Counted from the first letter of the stretch, positions 12,406 to 20,980 are shown. The stretch is 64,000 bases of DNA from Xanthobacteraceae bacterium (GCA_023954195.1 JAMLIK010000002.1:558001-622000); one strand, 5' to 3'. The notes: generated by a model from the sequence alone, not told the origin. Numbers and translations: made by a program.

Positions 12406-13025
12406 GGCGCCGCGAGGCGGCGGGCGCGCGGCCTGCCGCCGCAGACCGCGTGGCAATGGCAACTCACCAGATGATCGTTGACCATGCCGGTCGCCTGCAT
12501 GAAGGCGTAGACGATGGTCGGGCCGACGAACTTGAAGCCGCGCGAGACGAGGTCCTTCGAGATCTTCACCGACAGCGGCGTCGAGGCCGGCACGGTGGCG
12601 GTGGTCTTGAAGGCGTTGACCTTGGGCTTGCCGTCAACGTAGTCCCACAGCAGTTTCGAGAAGCCGGGACCTTGCTCCATGATCGTAAGATAGGCTTGCG
12701 CGCTTTTCACCGTGCCCACGATCTTGGCGCGATTGCGCACGATGCCGGCGTCCTGCATCAGCGCGTGGATTTTCGCCTCGTCGTAGCGCGCGATCCGCGC
12801 CGGCTCGAAGTCGTCGAAGGCGCGGCGGAAATTGTCGCGCTTGCGCAGGATGGTGATCCACGACAGCCCTGCCTGGAAACCGTCGAGGATCAGCTTCTCG
12901 TAGAGCGCGCGGTCGTCGTATTCCGGCACGCCCCATTCGGTGTCGTGATAGGCGACGTACAGCGGATCCTCGCCGGGCCATGGGCAGCGGACGAGACCGT
13001 CGGCATGGGTGACGGCGCGGCTCAT
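12402..13025 (-). CDS. tag: DNA-3-methyladenine glycosylase I
   Basis: Tag removes 3-methyladenine from alkylated DNA to start base-excision repair. The 207-residue protein shows the family sequence CPWPGEDPLYVAYHDTEWGV, the FQAGLSWITILRKRDNFR block, and the C-terminal HLVSCHCHAVC. The expected zinc ligands (an early Cys and His, and a late His and Cys) are present. It overlaps ygfZ upstream and the HD hydrolase downstream, each by four bases (ATGA), so the three genes form one tightly coupled operon. Confidence 0.95.
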   Translation of the reverse strand: MSRAVTHADGLVRCPWPGEDPLYVAYHDTEWGVPEYDDRALYEKLILDGFQAGLSWITILRKRDNFRRAFDDFEPARIARYDEAKIHALMQDAGIVRNRAKIVGTVKSAQAYLTIMEQGPGFSKLLWDYVDGKPKVNAFKTTATVPASTPLSVKISKDLVSRGFKFVGPTIVYAFMQATGMVNDHLVSCHCHAVCGGRPRARRLAAP

Positions 13026-13903
13026 GCGACGGTCTTCTTTTGCAGGCCGCGCACGGCGTCCGGATCGGCGAGGCGGACCGTGACGTTGCCGGCGGTCAGC
13101 CGCGTGCCGGCGTCGAGCGCGTCGGACACCTTGTCGATGCGCACCGTCGCGAGGCCGTAGCCCTGCGCGGACGATCCCACGGCGCCGACCTGTCTGTCGC
13201 CGGCGAGGATCGGCGCGCCGGCTTGCGGCGCCGCGCCGTCGAAGGCGACGCGCACGGTGCGGGTGCGCGCGGTGCCGCGATGCTGCATCCGCGACACCAC
13301 CTCCTGGCCGATATAGCAACCCTTGTCGAAATCGACGCCGTTGAGGCGGTCCATGTTGGTCTCATGCGGAAAGGCGTCGCCGTAGTGGAAATCAATGCCG
13401 CCGCGCGGCACGCCGCAGGCGATGCGGTGCGCCTCATAGGCGGCCTCGGTCGTCATCTCCGCCCCGGCGGCGGCGGCGACGCTCGCGGCGGCGTGCGATG
13501 GGCTCAGGATGCGCCATCCCAGTCCCTCGGCGCGCGGATCCCGGAAGGCGAGGCCGGGCGTGGAGGCCGGTTCGCCGCCCCACAGCGCGAGCACGCTGAC
13601 CGAGTCCGACAGGTTCTCCACGCTCACCTTGGCGCGCAGCTTGTAGAAGCCGAGCTTGGTGGCGAGCGGGGCGGCCAGCGCGCTCGGGCAGTCGAGCAGC
13701 AGGCTGCCGCCATCGCTTGCGGGGGCTTCGGTGACCAGGAAGTCGGCGACGATCTTGCCTTGCGGGGTCAGCAACGCGCCGAACCGTCCCGCGCCCGGTT
13801 GCAGCCGGGTGGCGTCGGTGGTGACGAGCCCGTTGAGGAAGGTTCGCGCATCCTCGCCGCTGAGCTTGATGACGCCTCGGTCGGAAAGGAATGCTGCGTA
13901 CAT
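13022..13903 (-). CDS. ygfZ: Folate-binding protein YgfZ (iron-sulfur cluster assembly/repair)
   Basis: YgfZ/IBA57-type proteins bind folate and help build or repair [4Fe-4S] enzymes. The 293-residue protein has the GcvT-like fold and the diagnostic motif KGCYIGQEVVSRMQHRG near residues 195-211, plus LNGLVTTDATRL at the N-terminus. It is the first gene of the ygfZ-tag-HD unit, overlapping tag by four bases. About 150 bases without a gene lie upstream, room for the operon promoter. Confidence 0.93.
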   Translation of the reverse strand: MYAAFLSDRGVIKLSGEDARTFLNGLVTTDATRLQPGAGRFGALLTPQGKIVADFLVTEAPASDGGSLLLDCPSALAAPLATKLGFYKLRAKVSVENLSDSVSVLALWGGEPASTPGLAFRDPRAEGLGWRILSPSHAAASVAAAAGAEMTTEAAYEAHRIACGVPRGGIDFHYGDAFPHETNMDRLNGVDFDKGCYIGQEVVSRMQHRGTARTRTVRVAFDGAAPQAGAPILAGDRQVGAVGSSAQGYGLATVRIDKVSDALDAGTRLTAGNVTVRLADPDAVRGLQKKTVA

Positions 13904-14050
13904 GGTCGAAGGCTCGGGGAATGATGTCCGGCCGTGCCGGAACAGATGTCGAACCTAAGCCGACCGCGGCGAAACGACAAGGCCGGCGCGTGCATGGCGG
14001 CCGTCGCGTGACGCTGCGATGTCTGAAAGGAGCCGGCGACGGGAGGCGGC

Positions 14051-14317
14051 TTACTGTCTCGCCAGCATCAGCGAGAATTCGCCGTTGCGGATCCGGTTCG
14101 GCAGACCTTCGACGAACTTCGCCACGGCGTCCTCGCCATAGGTGGACACCAGTTCGGCGAAGGCGGTGAACAGGCTGGCTTGCGCCAGGCAATCGCCGTC
14201 GATGCCGTCGTGCAGCGCCTCCGCCCATGCCTCGTTGAGATAACCCAGCGCCGCCTGCTTCTGTTCCTGGTCGGGCATCAAGTGGCTGGCGGCGAAGGAG
14301 GACAAGGACTGGCTCAT
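14051..14317 (-). CDS. Conserved hypothetical protein (88 aa)
   Basis: I do not recognise a characterised family. The predicted product is helical and acidic (ALGYLNEAWAEALHDGIDGD; FAELVSTYGEDAVAKFVEGL) with no membrane segment. I preferred the ATG giving MSQSLSSFAASHLMPDQEQ over a TTG 17 codons upstream. It stands alone on the minus strand between ygfZ and the TIGR02301 gene, with nearly 300 bases upstream that hold a 17 bp inverted repeat. Confidence 0.65.
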   Translation of the reverse strand: MSQSLSSFAASHLMPDQEQKQAALGYLNEAWAEALHDGIDGDCLAQASLFTAFAELVSTYGEDAVAKFVEGLPNRIRNGEFSLMLARQ

Positions 14318-14506
14318 GCAATTTCCGACGGCGAGGGCGATCCGTCGGAACGCCGCGAACAGGTGCAAGGTTTAACATGCTCCGGCGCGTCGGCGAGCCG
14401 CATCTTTAGGAAAGGTTAACGGCGCGATCCAAATCCGCGCGATTGTTCCCGACTGCGTCCCCGCCGCAACGCCCGAACCTGGTGAGTTCAGGCTCGACGG
14501 CTCCGT

Positions 14507-14556
14507 CATTGCGAGCGCTCGGACAATGCGAAGCGTTGATCCGAGCGCTCGCAATG
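14507..14556. repeat. Perfect 17 bp inverted repeat
   Basis: The left arm CATTGCGAGCGCTCGGA (14507-14523) and right arm TCCGAGCGCTCGCAATG (14540-14556) are exact reverse complements separated by 16 bases. It looks like one more intergenic palindromic element. It has no T-run and lies upstream of the minus-strand gene ending at 14317, so it is not an obvious terminator. Confidence 0.8.
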
Positions 14557-14614
14557 GCGCCTCGACATCAATGTATCTCGCTCCGGTCGCGGTGGAACCG
14601 GATCGCGGCGCGGG

Positions 14615-15004
14615 TCAATTGGCGTAGCGGGCGGTGAGGTCGCGGGAGATTTTCGCGCCCTCGTCGATGGCCCGCTTGATGGCGATGTGGGCCGCCGGCG
14701 TGCAGGTCCGGTAGGTCTGCTGAAAGCCGTTGTAGCCGCGGTTGAAGCTGGCGATCAGTCGCGCGCGGCGTTCGCCGGAGGGGGTCTCGGCATCAATCAG
14801 CGCCTGCATCTCGTTGCGCCACTTCGCGCCTTCGTTGGCGCCGCAGAGGCCGCGCAGATAGTGCAGCGTCCCGAGCAGTTCGGCGAGTCGTTGCAGGTCG
14901 CCGTCGAACGGCGCGGCGGCGTCTTGCGCCCGCGCGGGGGCGGCTTGAAAGGGCGCGCTACATGCCGCCAGAAGCAAGGTTGCCGCTAAAAGTCGTTTCC
15001 GCAT
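14615..15004 (-). CDS. TIGR02301 family secreted protein or lipoprotein
   Basis: This 129-residue protein starts with a signal sequence MRKRLLAATLLLAACSAPF. LAAC could be a lipobox, but an Ala-rich Sec cleavage site also lies near residue 27. The mature part matches my memory of TIGR02301, an alphaproteobacterial family of unknown function: LGTLHYLRGLCG, WRNEMQALIDAE, RLIASFNRGYNGFQQTYR and CTPAA. The start sits just after the Nudix gene in the same direction with about 70 bases between. Confidence 0.8.
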   Translation of the reverse strand: MRKRLLAATLLLAACSAPFQAAPARAQDAAAPFDGDLQRLAELLGTLHYLRGLCGANEGAKWRNEMQALIDAETPSGERRARLIASFNRGYNGFQQTYRTCTPAAHIAIKRAIDEGAKISRDLTARYAN

Positions 15005-15072
15005 CGTCGGGTCCGGATTTCGGCTGATATGCCTCGTCGAGCTTGCCGGCGCAAGCCGCGGCGCGGCGGATG

Positions 15073-15528
15073 TTATGGCGCGATCAGCCGCCGGGCGGCG
15101 TCGACGATCCCGGCCAGTCCCTGGGTGGTTCGCAACGCGCGGAGCCCCCCTGGCGCGATCCAGCGGAAATCGTCGAGTTCCCCGTTGAGCGTCACCTCGC
15201 CGGCGCGCCAGCGCGCGGCGAAGGAAATCACCACATAATGACCCGCGCGCCCGGCGAAGGGGTCGGGCAGCACCTCGCGCCAGCCGGCGAAGCCGACGAT
15301 GTCGATGGCGAGCGCGGTTTCCTCGCATACCTCGCGCTCAACCGCCTGATGCAGCGTCTCGCCATGCTCGACGCGGCCGCCGGGAACCGAATAGAGCCCG
15401 CGCCCCGGCGCGTTGGCGCGGCGCGCCACCAGGAACCGGTCGTCGCGAAAAATCACCGCGCTGACCGCGAGTTGCGGGCGGCCGCCCGGCGGCGGTTGTG
15501 GATGGCTGTGTCGGGTGGCGGAGATCAT
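15073..15528 (-). CDS. Nudix hydrolase
   Basis: This 151-residue protein has a complete Nudix box, G-x5-E-x7-REVCEE, in GRVEHGETLHQAVEREVCEE (about residues 51-70). It is preceded by the typical AVSAVIFRDDRFLVARR strand. Nudix enzymes cleave nucleoside diphosphates linked to other groups. ADP-ribose or oxidised nucleotides are common substrates, but nothing here decides among them. The SVPGG before the box and the general length favour the NUDIX group annotated as ADP-ribose pyrophosphatase-like. Confidence 0.88.
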   Translation of the reverse strand: MISATRHSHPQPPPGGRPQLAVSAVIFRDDRFLVARRANAPGRGLYSVPGGRVEHGETLHQAVEREVCEETALAIDIVGFAGWREVLPDPFAGRAGHYVVISFAARWRAGEVTLNGELDDFRWIAPGGLRALRTTQGLAGIVDAARRLIAP

Positions 15529-15595
15529 CGACCGCAGTTTTAGCGCGCCGGGTTAAAAGATGTTGAGATATTTTGCGTGGGGCAGGCGGGAAATC

Positions 15596-16348
15596 ATGTG
15601 CGGTCGTTTCGTCATCACCTCGCCGCCGGCGGCGATTCGCGCGGCGTTCGACTTTCGTGAGCAGCCGAACTTTCCGGCCCGCCACAACATCGCGCCGACC
15701 CAGCCGGTCGGCGTGGTGCTGGTGGAGAGTAGCACGCGTCACTTCCGCCTGATGCGCTGGGGATTCATCCCGAGCTGGGTCAAGGACCCGCGCGGCTTTC
15801 CGCTGCTAATCAATGCGCGCGCCGAGACGGTGCGCGACAAGCCGGCGTTTCGCAACGCCATCCGGCGGCGGCGTTGCCTGCTTGCCGCTGACGGTTATTA
15901 CGAATGGCGTACCGAAGGCGGCCAGAAACATCCGTATTTCATCTATCCTCGCGTCGGTGGCCCGATCGGCTTCGCCGGCATCGCGGAGACCTGGAGCGGG
16001 CCGAATGGCGAGGAGGTCGACACGGTCGCGATCGTCACCGCCGCCGCCAAGGGTGGTCTCGCGATGCTGCATCATCGCGTGCCGGTGACGATCCCGCCGG
16101 GAGACTTCGCGCGCTGGCTGGATTGCGCCTCGGTCAACGCCAATGACGTCGCGCCGCTGATGGCTGCGCCTGACGACGATGCATTTGCGTGGCATCGCGT
16201 CTCGCGCGATGTCAACAGCGTCGGCAACGACGACGCGTGGCTGATCCAGCCGTTGTCCGAGCAGCAGATCGCCGACGAGGCGGCCACACCGAAAGCGAAG
16301 TCCGCGCCGCGCAAACCGGATGACGACGGGCAGAAGTCGTTGTTTTGA
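15596..16348 (+). CDS. yedK: SOS response-associated peptidase / abasic-site crosslinking protein YedK (SRAP family)
   Basis: SRAP (HMCES/YedK) proteins trap abasic sites in single-stranded DNA by a thiazolidine bond to the N-terminal Cys. That Cys is residue 2 here (MCGRFVITSPP), which also fixes the start at 15596 rather than upstream codons. Other conserved blocks are ARHNIAPTQPV, WGFIPSWV, NARAETV, the DGYYEW glutamate, and the LHHRVPVTI histidine. The C-terminus is a Lys/Ala-rich tail. The gene is divergent from the Nudix gene; no LexA box is recognised in the short gap. Confidence 0.93.
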   Translation: MCGRFVITSPPAAIRAAFDFREQPNFPARHNIAPTQPVGVVLVESSTRHFRLMRWGFIPSWVKDPRGFPLLINARAETVRDKPAFRNAIRRRRCLLAADGYYEWRTEGGQKHPYFIYPRVGGPIGFAGIAETWSGPNGEEVDTVAIVTAAAKGGLAMLHHRVPVTIPPGDFARWLDCASVNANDVAPLMAAPDDDAFAWHRVSRDVNSVGNDDAWLIQPLSEQQIADEAATPKAKSAPRKPDDDGQKSLF

Positions 16349-16380
16349 CGCGTGCGGCAACTGCTACGGCGATAGCCGCG

Positions 16381-17799
16381 TCACAACACCTTGCCCGGAT
16401 TCATGATGTTGAGCGGATCGAGCAGCGCCTTGATGCCGCGCATCACCTCGATCGCGACCTTGTCCTTCACTTCCGGCAGTTCGTCGCGTTTCATCACGCC
16501 GATGCCGTGCTCGGCCGAGATCGAGCCGCCCATCCGCAGCACGATCTCGAACACCACGGCGTTGACGTCGTGCCAGCGCGCGAGGAACGCTTCCTTGTCG
16601 CCGCCGACCGGCTGGCTGACATTGTAGTGAATATTGCCGTCGCCGAGATGGCCGAACGGCACCGGCCGGCAACCGGGCAACAGCTTCACCACGGCGGCGT
16701 TGGCTTCCGCGATGAAGGCCGGCACGGCGGCGACCGGCACGGAGACGTCGTGCTTGATCGAGCCGCCCTCGGGCTTTTGCGCCGGTGAAATCACCTCGCG
16801 CAGGGTCCAGAACGCGGCGCGTTGCGCCAGCGTGTCGGCGATCGCGGCGTCGTCGATGACGCCGCCCTCGAACGCGCGCGTCAGAATGGATTCGAGCGTG
16901 GCGCGCGCGTCGTTGCGCGCGGAGGAGATTTCCATCAGCACGTACCACGGATGACGCGAGGTCAGCGGATCGCGAATCGAGGGACCGTGCCTGACGGTGA
17001 AATCGATGCAGATTTCCGCCATCAGCTCGAAACTGGTGAGATTGTCCGCCGCCTCGCCTTGCGCGATCGCCAGCAATTTCAGCGCCTGCGCCGGCGAGGC
17101 CAATCCGATAAACGCGGCGTCGACGCTGCGCGGCTTGGGAAACAGCTTTAAGCTTGCGGCGGTGATGACGCCGAGCGTGCCTTCGGCGCCGATGAACAGG
17201 TTATGCAGGTTGTAACCGGTGTTGTCCTTTTTCAGCTTCGACAAGGTGTCGAGCACGCGGCCGTCGGCGAGCACCACTTCAAGGCCGAGCGCCATTGCGC
17301 GCGCCACGCCGTAGGCCAGCGCGCCGGTGCCGCCGGCATTGGTGGAGAGGTTGCCGCCGATGGTGCAGCTTCCTTCCGCGCCGAGCGACAGCGGAAACAG
17401 CCGGTCCGCTTCATCGGCCCGGCGCTGCAAGTTTTGCAGCACGCAGCCGGCTTCAACGGTCATGGTGTTGGATTGCGTATCGACGTCGCGGATCTTGTCG
17501 AGCCGGCGCAGCGACAGCACCACCTCGCCATGATGCGGCGTCTGGCCGCCGACCAGGCCGGTGTTGCCGCCTTGCGGCACCAGCGCCGTGCGCGTCTCGG
17601 TCGCCAGCTTGCAGATCGCCGCGACTTCGGCGGTGGTGTCGGGCCGCAGCACCAGCGGCGAGTGCCCTTGGTAGAGATTGCGCTCCTCGGTGACGTAAGG
17701 CGCGATCTCGTTCTGATCGGTGACGCCGTAATTGTCGCCGACAATCGTCTTGAACCGCGCGATCAGTTCAGGCGCAAGCGGCGATGGAGCGATGGTCAT
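16381..17799 (-). CDS. FAD-binding oxidoreductase, D-2-hydroxyacid (D-lactate / D-2-hydroxyglutarate) dehydrogenase family
   Basis: This 472-residue flavoprotein has the PCMH-type FAD domain (VPQGGNTGLVGGQTP near 74-88; LFPLSLGAEGSCTIGGNLSTNAGG near 133-156). Its C-terminal FAD-oxidase/GlcD-like domain carries the metal/substrate motifs GHLGDGNIHYN and GGSISAEHGIGVMKR. That is the D-2-hydroxyglutarate/D-lactate dehydrogenase group. Electrons probably pass to an ETF or the quinone pool. The exact hydroxyacid cannot be told. It follows the Sua5 gene by 27 bases, so the pair may be co-transcribed. Confidence 0.88.
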   Translation of the reverse strand: MTIAPSPLAPELIARFKTIVGDNYGVTDQNEIAPYVTEERNLYQGHSPLVLRPDTTAEVAAICKLATETRTALVPQGGNTGLVGGQTPHHGEVVLSLRRLDKIRDVDTQSNTMTVEAGCVLQNLQRRADEADRLFPLSLGAEGSCTIGGNLSTNAGGTGALAYGVARAMALGLEVVLADGRVLDTLSKLKKDNTGYNLHNLFIGAEGTLGVITAASLKLFPKPRSVDAAFIGLASPAQALKLLAIAQGEAADNLTSFELMAEICIDFTVRHGPSIRDPLTSRHPWYVLMEISSARNDARATLESILTRAFEGGVIDDAAIADTLAQRAAFWTLREVISPAQKPEGGSIKHDVSVPVAAVPAFIAEANAAVVKLLPGCRPVPFGHLGDGNIHYNVSQPVGGDKEAFLARWHDVNAVVFEIVLRMGGSISAEHGIGVMKRDELPEVKDKVAIEVMRGIKALLDPLNIMNPGKVL

Positions 17800-17814
17800 G
17801 GTGCGCCTCGTGTA

Positions 17815-17835
17815 ACTTGTGACTTGTTACTTGTG
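17815..17835. repeat. Heptamer tandem repeat (ACTTGTG x3) at the Sua5 stop codon
   Basis: Three consecutive seven-base units read ACTTGTG, ACTTGTT, ACTTGTG. On the coding (minus) strand they read CACAAGT, AACAAGT, CACAAGT. The stop TAA of the tsaC/Sua5 gene at 17827-17829 lies inside the array, so its last codons (His-Lys-stop) are part of the repeat. Confidence 0.85.
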
Positions 17836-18828
17836 AATTGGATCGGCCGGCACGGCGGCGCGGCGCAGCCGGTCGTTGATGGCTTCGCCGAGATCGTGTT
17901 CGGGGACGGGCATCACCGCGATGGCGCGGGCGCGGGCCTCATCGAGCGCGCGCAGATGGCCGAACAGGTTGGCGGCGGCCTCGGTGAGATCGCCGCGTTC
18001 CGAGAGGTTGAGGATTGTTGCGGCGACATCGTGTCCGGGGATAGCGACGGCCCCGAACGCCAGCAGCGCCTCGCCGGGTTCGATCCGGGCCGCGTCGAGC
18101 CGGACCAGGGTGCGCGGCGCGTAATGCGAGGCCAGCATGCCGGGAGCCATCGGCTGGCCTGCCGCGTCGGGTCGCGGGGGCGGCCGACGCAGCGGGTGAC
18201 CCAGCACCTGTTCGATGGCGGCGCGCGGCAGCCCGCCCGGCCGCAGCAGCATCGGCCGGTCAAAACAGCCGACGATGGTGGATTCGACGCCGACCGAAAC
18301 CGCCCCGCCGTCCACGATCAGGTCGATGCGGCCGTCGAGGTCGCTCGCCACATGGGCGGCGGTGGTCGGGGAGACGTGACCGGAGCGGTTGGCGGAGGGT
18401 GCGACGATCGGGCGGCCGAGCGCGCGCAAAATATCCCGCGCCACGGGATGGGCAGGCATGCGCACCGCGACGGTGTCGAGCCCGGCGGTCGCGAGGTCGG
18501 CGACGGGGCAACGAGGGGTCTTCGGCAGCACCAGGGTCAGCGGACCGGGCCAGAACGCTTCCGCCAGCTTGCGCGCGGTGGCGTCGAAGCGGGCGATTCG
18601 TTCGGCGCCGGCGAGATCGGCGACATGGGCGATCAGCGGGTTGAACGACGGCCGGCCCTTGGCCCGGTACAGCCGGGCGATCGCCTCGGCATGGGTGGCG
18701 TCGGCGCCGAGGCCGTAGACCGTTTCGGTGGGAAACGCCACCAGGCCGCCGTCGGCAAGGCAGCGTGCGGCCTCCGCGGCCGCGATTTCGCTCGCCGGGA
18801 TGATTTTTGTGGTCAGTTCGACGGCCAT
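17827..18828 (-). CDS. tsaC: L-threonylcarbamoyladenylate synthase (Sua5/YciO/YrdC)
   Basis: This enzyme makes threonylcarbamoyl-AMP from Thr, bicarbonate and ATP for the t6A37 modification of ANN-decoding tRNAs. The 333-residue length and the C-terminal Sua5 domain (from about residue 215, with APGMLASHYAP linker) mark the long Sua5 form. The catalytic domain shows GGLVAFPTETVYGLG, KGRPSFNPLIAHV, and APSANRSGHVSPT. I chose the ATG at 18828; an upstream ATG at 18846 would add six residues. Its 3' end runs into a heptamer repeat. Confidence 0.93.
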   Translation of the reverse strand: MAVELTTKIIPASEIAAAEAARCLADGGLVAFPTETVYGLGADATHAEAIARLYRAKGRPSFNPLIAHVADLAGAERIARFDATARKLAEAFWPGPLTLVLPKTPRCPVADLATAGLDTVAVRMPAHPVARDILRALGRPIVAPSANRSGHVSPTTAAHVASDLDGRIDLIVDGGAVSVGVESTIVGCFDRPMLLRPGGLPRAAIEQVLGHPLRRPPPRPDAAGQPMAPGMLASHYAPRTLVRLDAARIEPGEALLAFGAVAIPGHDVAATILNLSERGDLTEAAANLFGHLRALDEARARAIAVMPVPEHDLGEAINDRLRRAAVPADPIHK

Positions 18829-18895
18829 TCGGTTCCGATCTTCCATTCGCTGTCTTGCGGTGGCCGAAAGCGGAGGCTATAAGCCGCCCCATCGT

Positions 18896-18972
18896 CGGAG
18901 TGTGGCTCAGCCCGGTAGAGCACTGCGTTCGGGACGCAGGGGTCGCAGGTTCAAATCCTGCCACTCCGACCA
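18896..18972 (+). tRNA. tRNA-Pro (anticodon CGG)
   Basis: These 77 bases fold as a complete cloverleaf. The acceptor stem is CGGAGTG / CACTCCG, with an encoded ACCA end and a D-arm containing GGCTCAG. The anticodon stem CTGCG / CGCAG encloses loop TTCGGGA (anticodon CGG, reading CCG proline codons). The T-arm is GCAGG-TTCAAAT-CCTGC. A first base C rather than G is normal for bacterial tRNA-Pro. Confidence 0.96.
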
Positions 18973-19149
18973 GCTTTCTCGCCATCGATGCCCCGAATTT
19001 CGATGTCCTTGCGGTTCCGGCGCTTCGTCGCGATCTCAGCCGCCGATACACATCTTTTTGGCCTCGCGGTCAAATTTCCGGCGATGATTGCGGTGCGTGA
19101 ATCGATTTTTGCCGGCGCGCGGGCGGCAATCGGCCGGCGGGTCTAAAGC

Positions 19150-20877
19150 ATGCACGATCTCATCAGCGACATCGCGCTCAGCATTCTGTTCGCCTGGGTG
19201 TTGGGGGTTCTGGCCCATCTCGCGCGCCAGCCGCTGATTCTGGCCTATCTGGTCGGCGGTTTCCTGATCGGCCCCCACGGCGCGGGCCTGGTCAAGTCGG
19301 ATCAATCGATCGCCATCATTTCCGAACTCGGCCTGATCTTCATGCTGTTCATGATCGGGCTGGAGATCGACCTGAAGAAGATCGTCCGCGCCGGCCGCGT
19401 CATCCTGATCGCGGCGGGCGGGCAGTTGCTCGGCGGTTGCCTCATCGGCGTCGTGGTGTTCATGGCGGCGGGGCTCGGGCTCGGCGCCGGGCGGTTCGAC
19501 GCGCTCTATCTCGCGGTCGCCTGCGCGTTGTCGAGCACGGTCATCATTGTCAAGGTGCTCTACGAGCGGCGCGAACTGGATACGCTGCCGGGCCGCATCA
19601 CGCTCGGCGTGCTGGTGGTGCAGGACATTTTCGCGATCCTGTTCCTGGCGATCGAGCCCAGCCTCGACAATCTTCAGCCGGGCGTCGTGCTGCTGTCGGT
19701 GATTCGTGTCGGTGCGCTGGTGGCGACGGCGTGGGGCATCAGCCGCTACGTGCTGCCAAAACTGTTTCACCAGATCGCGCGGCGGCCCGAACTGGTGCTG
19801 CTCGGCGCGCTGGCGTGGTGCTTCCTGATCGGCCAGATCGCCGAACTGCTGCATCTGTCGCGCGAGATGGGCTCGCTGGTGGCGGGCGTCTCGCTCTCGA
19901 CTTTTCCCTATGCGCTCGATGTCACCGCCAAGGTCACGACGCTGCGGGACTTCTTCATCACGCTGTTCTTCGTGACGCTCGGCATGACCATTCCGGTGCC
20001 CGACCGCTCGGTGATCGGACTGGCGCTGGCGATCGCGGCGTTCGCGTTTGTCAGCCGCCTCGTCACCACCTTCGTGCCGCTCTACCTGATGCGGCAGGGT
20101 CTGCGCACCAGCCTGCTGCCGGCGGTCAACCTGGCGCAGATCAGCGAGTTCTCGCTGGTGGTGATCCAGACCGGGGTGCTCGCCAAGCATGTCTCGACCC
20201 AGACGGCCAACGCCGCCTCGTTCGCCTTCGTGCTGCTGGCGGTGATCTCGACATTCCTGATCGGGCGCAGCGACCGCATCGTGCGCGCCGCCATCGCGCC
20301 GCTGAAGCGGCTCGGCCTGCGCGACCTCGACGCCACTGAGCTGGCCGCGACCGAGGCCGGCGAGGGGTCGGGCGCGGCGCGGCGCATCGTCATCCTCGGC
20401 TTCTACCGCGCCGCCAGCGCGCTGCTCGGCGAGATGGAGCGGCAGGACTCCTCGATGCTCGACCAGATCACCGTGGTCGATTTCAACCCGAACGTGTTCC
20501 GCAATCTCACCGCGCGCGGGGTGCATGTGATCTATGGCGACGTCAGCAATGTCGAAACGCTGGTTCACGCCGGCGTCGGCCGTGCCGGCGTCGTCATCCT
20601 CAGCGTGCCGGACGCGCTGCTCAAGGGCACCGACAACGCCAGGCTGGTCCGCCACGTCCGCGCGCTGAACCCCAAGGCCAGGATCATCTCGACCGCCGAC
20701 GTGCTCGCCACCGTCGCCGATCAGTATGCCGCCGGCGCTGATTATGTCGCCGTGCCGCGCTTCTCCGACGCGCAGGAACTGTTTCACGCCATCGAGGCCG
20801 CCGATAACGGCCTGCTCGGCGCCAAGCGCGCCGAAATCGACGCGCGGCTCGCCGAGGGCGGCGAGGTGCTGCCGTAG
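19150..20877 (+). CDS. CPA2-family cation:proton antiporter with C-terminal RCK domain (YbaL/KefB-like)
   Basis: The 575-residue protein has about twelve membrane spans in residues 5-385 (LILAYLVGGFLIGPHGAGL, LGLIFMLFMIGLEIDL and the VVIQTGVLA region). A cytoplasmic RCK/TrkA-N domain follows at roughly 411-530 (DQITVVDFNPNVF, VHVIYGDVSNVETL, ADYVAVPRFSDAQ). CPA2 members with an RCK domain export K+ or exchange cations for protons, under nucleotide control. The usual Rossmann glycine motif of the RCK domain reads GFYRAAS here, so nucleotide binding may be altered. It is monocistronic, downstream of tRNA-Pro. Confidence 0.88.
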   Translation: MHDLISDIALSILFAWVLGVLAHLARQPLILAYLVGGFLIGPHGAGLVKSDQSIAIISELGLIFMLFMIGLEIDLKKIVRAGRVILIAAGGQLLGGCLIGVVVFMAAGLGLGAGRFDALYLAVACALSSTVIIVKVLYERRELDTLPGRITLGVLVVQDIFAILFLAIEPSLDNLQPGVVLLSVIRVGALVATAWGISRYVLPKLFHQIARRPELVLLGALAWCFLIGQIAELLHLSREMGSLVAGVSLSTFPYALDVTAKVTTLRDFFITLFFVTLGMTIPVPDRSVIGLALAIAAFAFVSRLVTTFVPLYLMRQGLRTSLLPAVNLAQISEFSLVVIQTGVLAKHVSTQTANAASFAFVLLAVISTFLIGRSDRIVRAAIAPLKRLGLRDLDATELAATEAGEGSGAARRIVILGFYRAASALLGEMERQDSSMLDQITVVDFNPNVFRNLTARGVHVIYGDVSNVETLVHAGVGRAGVVILSVPDALLKGTDNARLVRHVRALNPKARIISTADVLATVADQYAAGADYVAVPRFSDAQELFHAIEAADNGLLGAKRAEIDARLAEGGEVLP

Positions 20878-20905
20878 GAGATAGGGCGGCGCTATTGAAC
20901 GGAGG

Positions 20906-20980
20906 CGTCATTGCCGGGCTTGACCCGGCAATCCATCATTTTGAAGAAGATGGATGCCCGGATCAAGTCCGGGCATGACG
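20906..20980. repeat. Palindromic repeat family A
   Basis: A complete copy with two hairpins, TTGCCGGG/CCCGGCAA and ATGCCCGGA/TCCGGGCAT, joined by ATCCATCATTTTGAAGAAGA and flanked by GTCA/TGAC ends. It lies between the antiporter and ribB genes. Confidence 0.9.
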
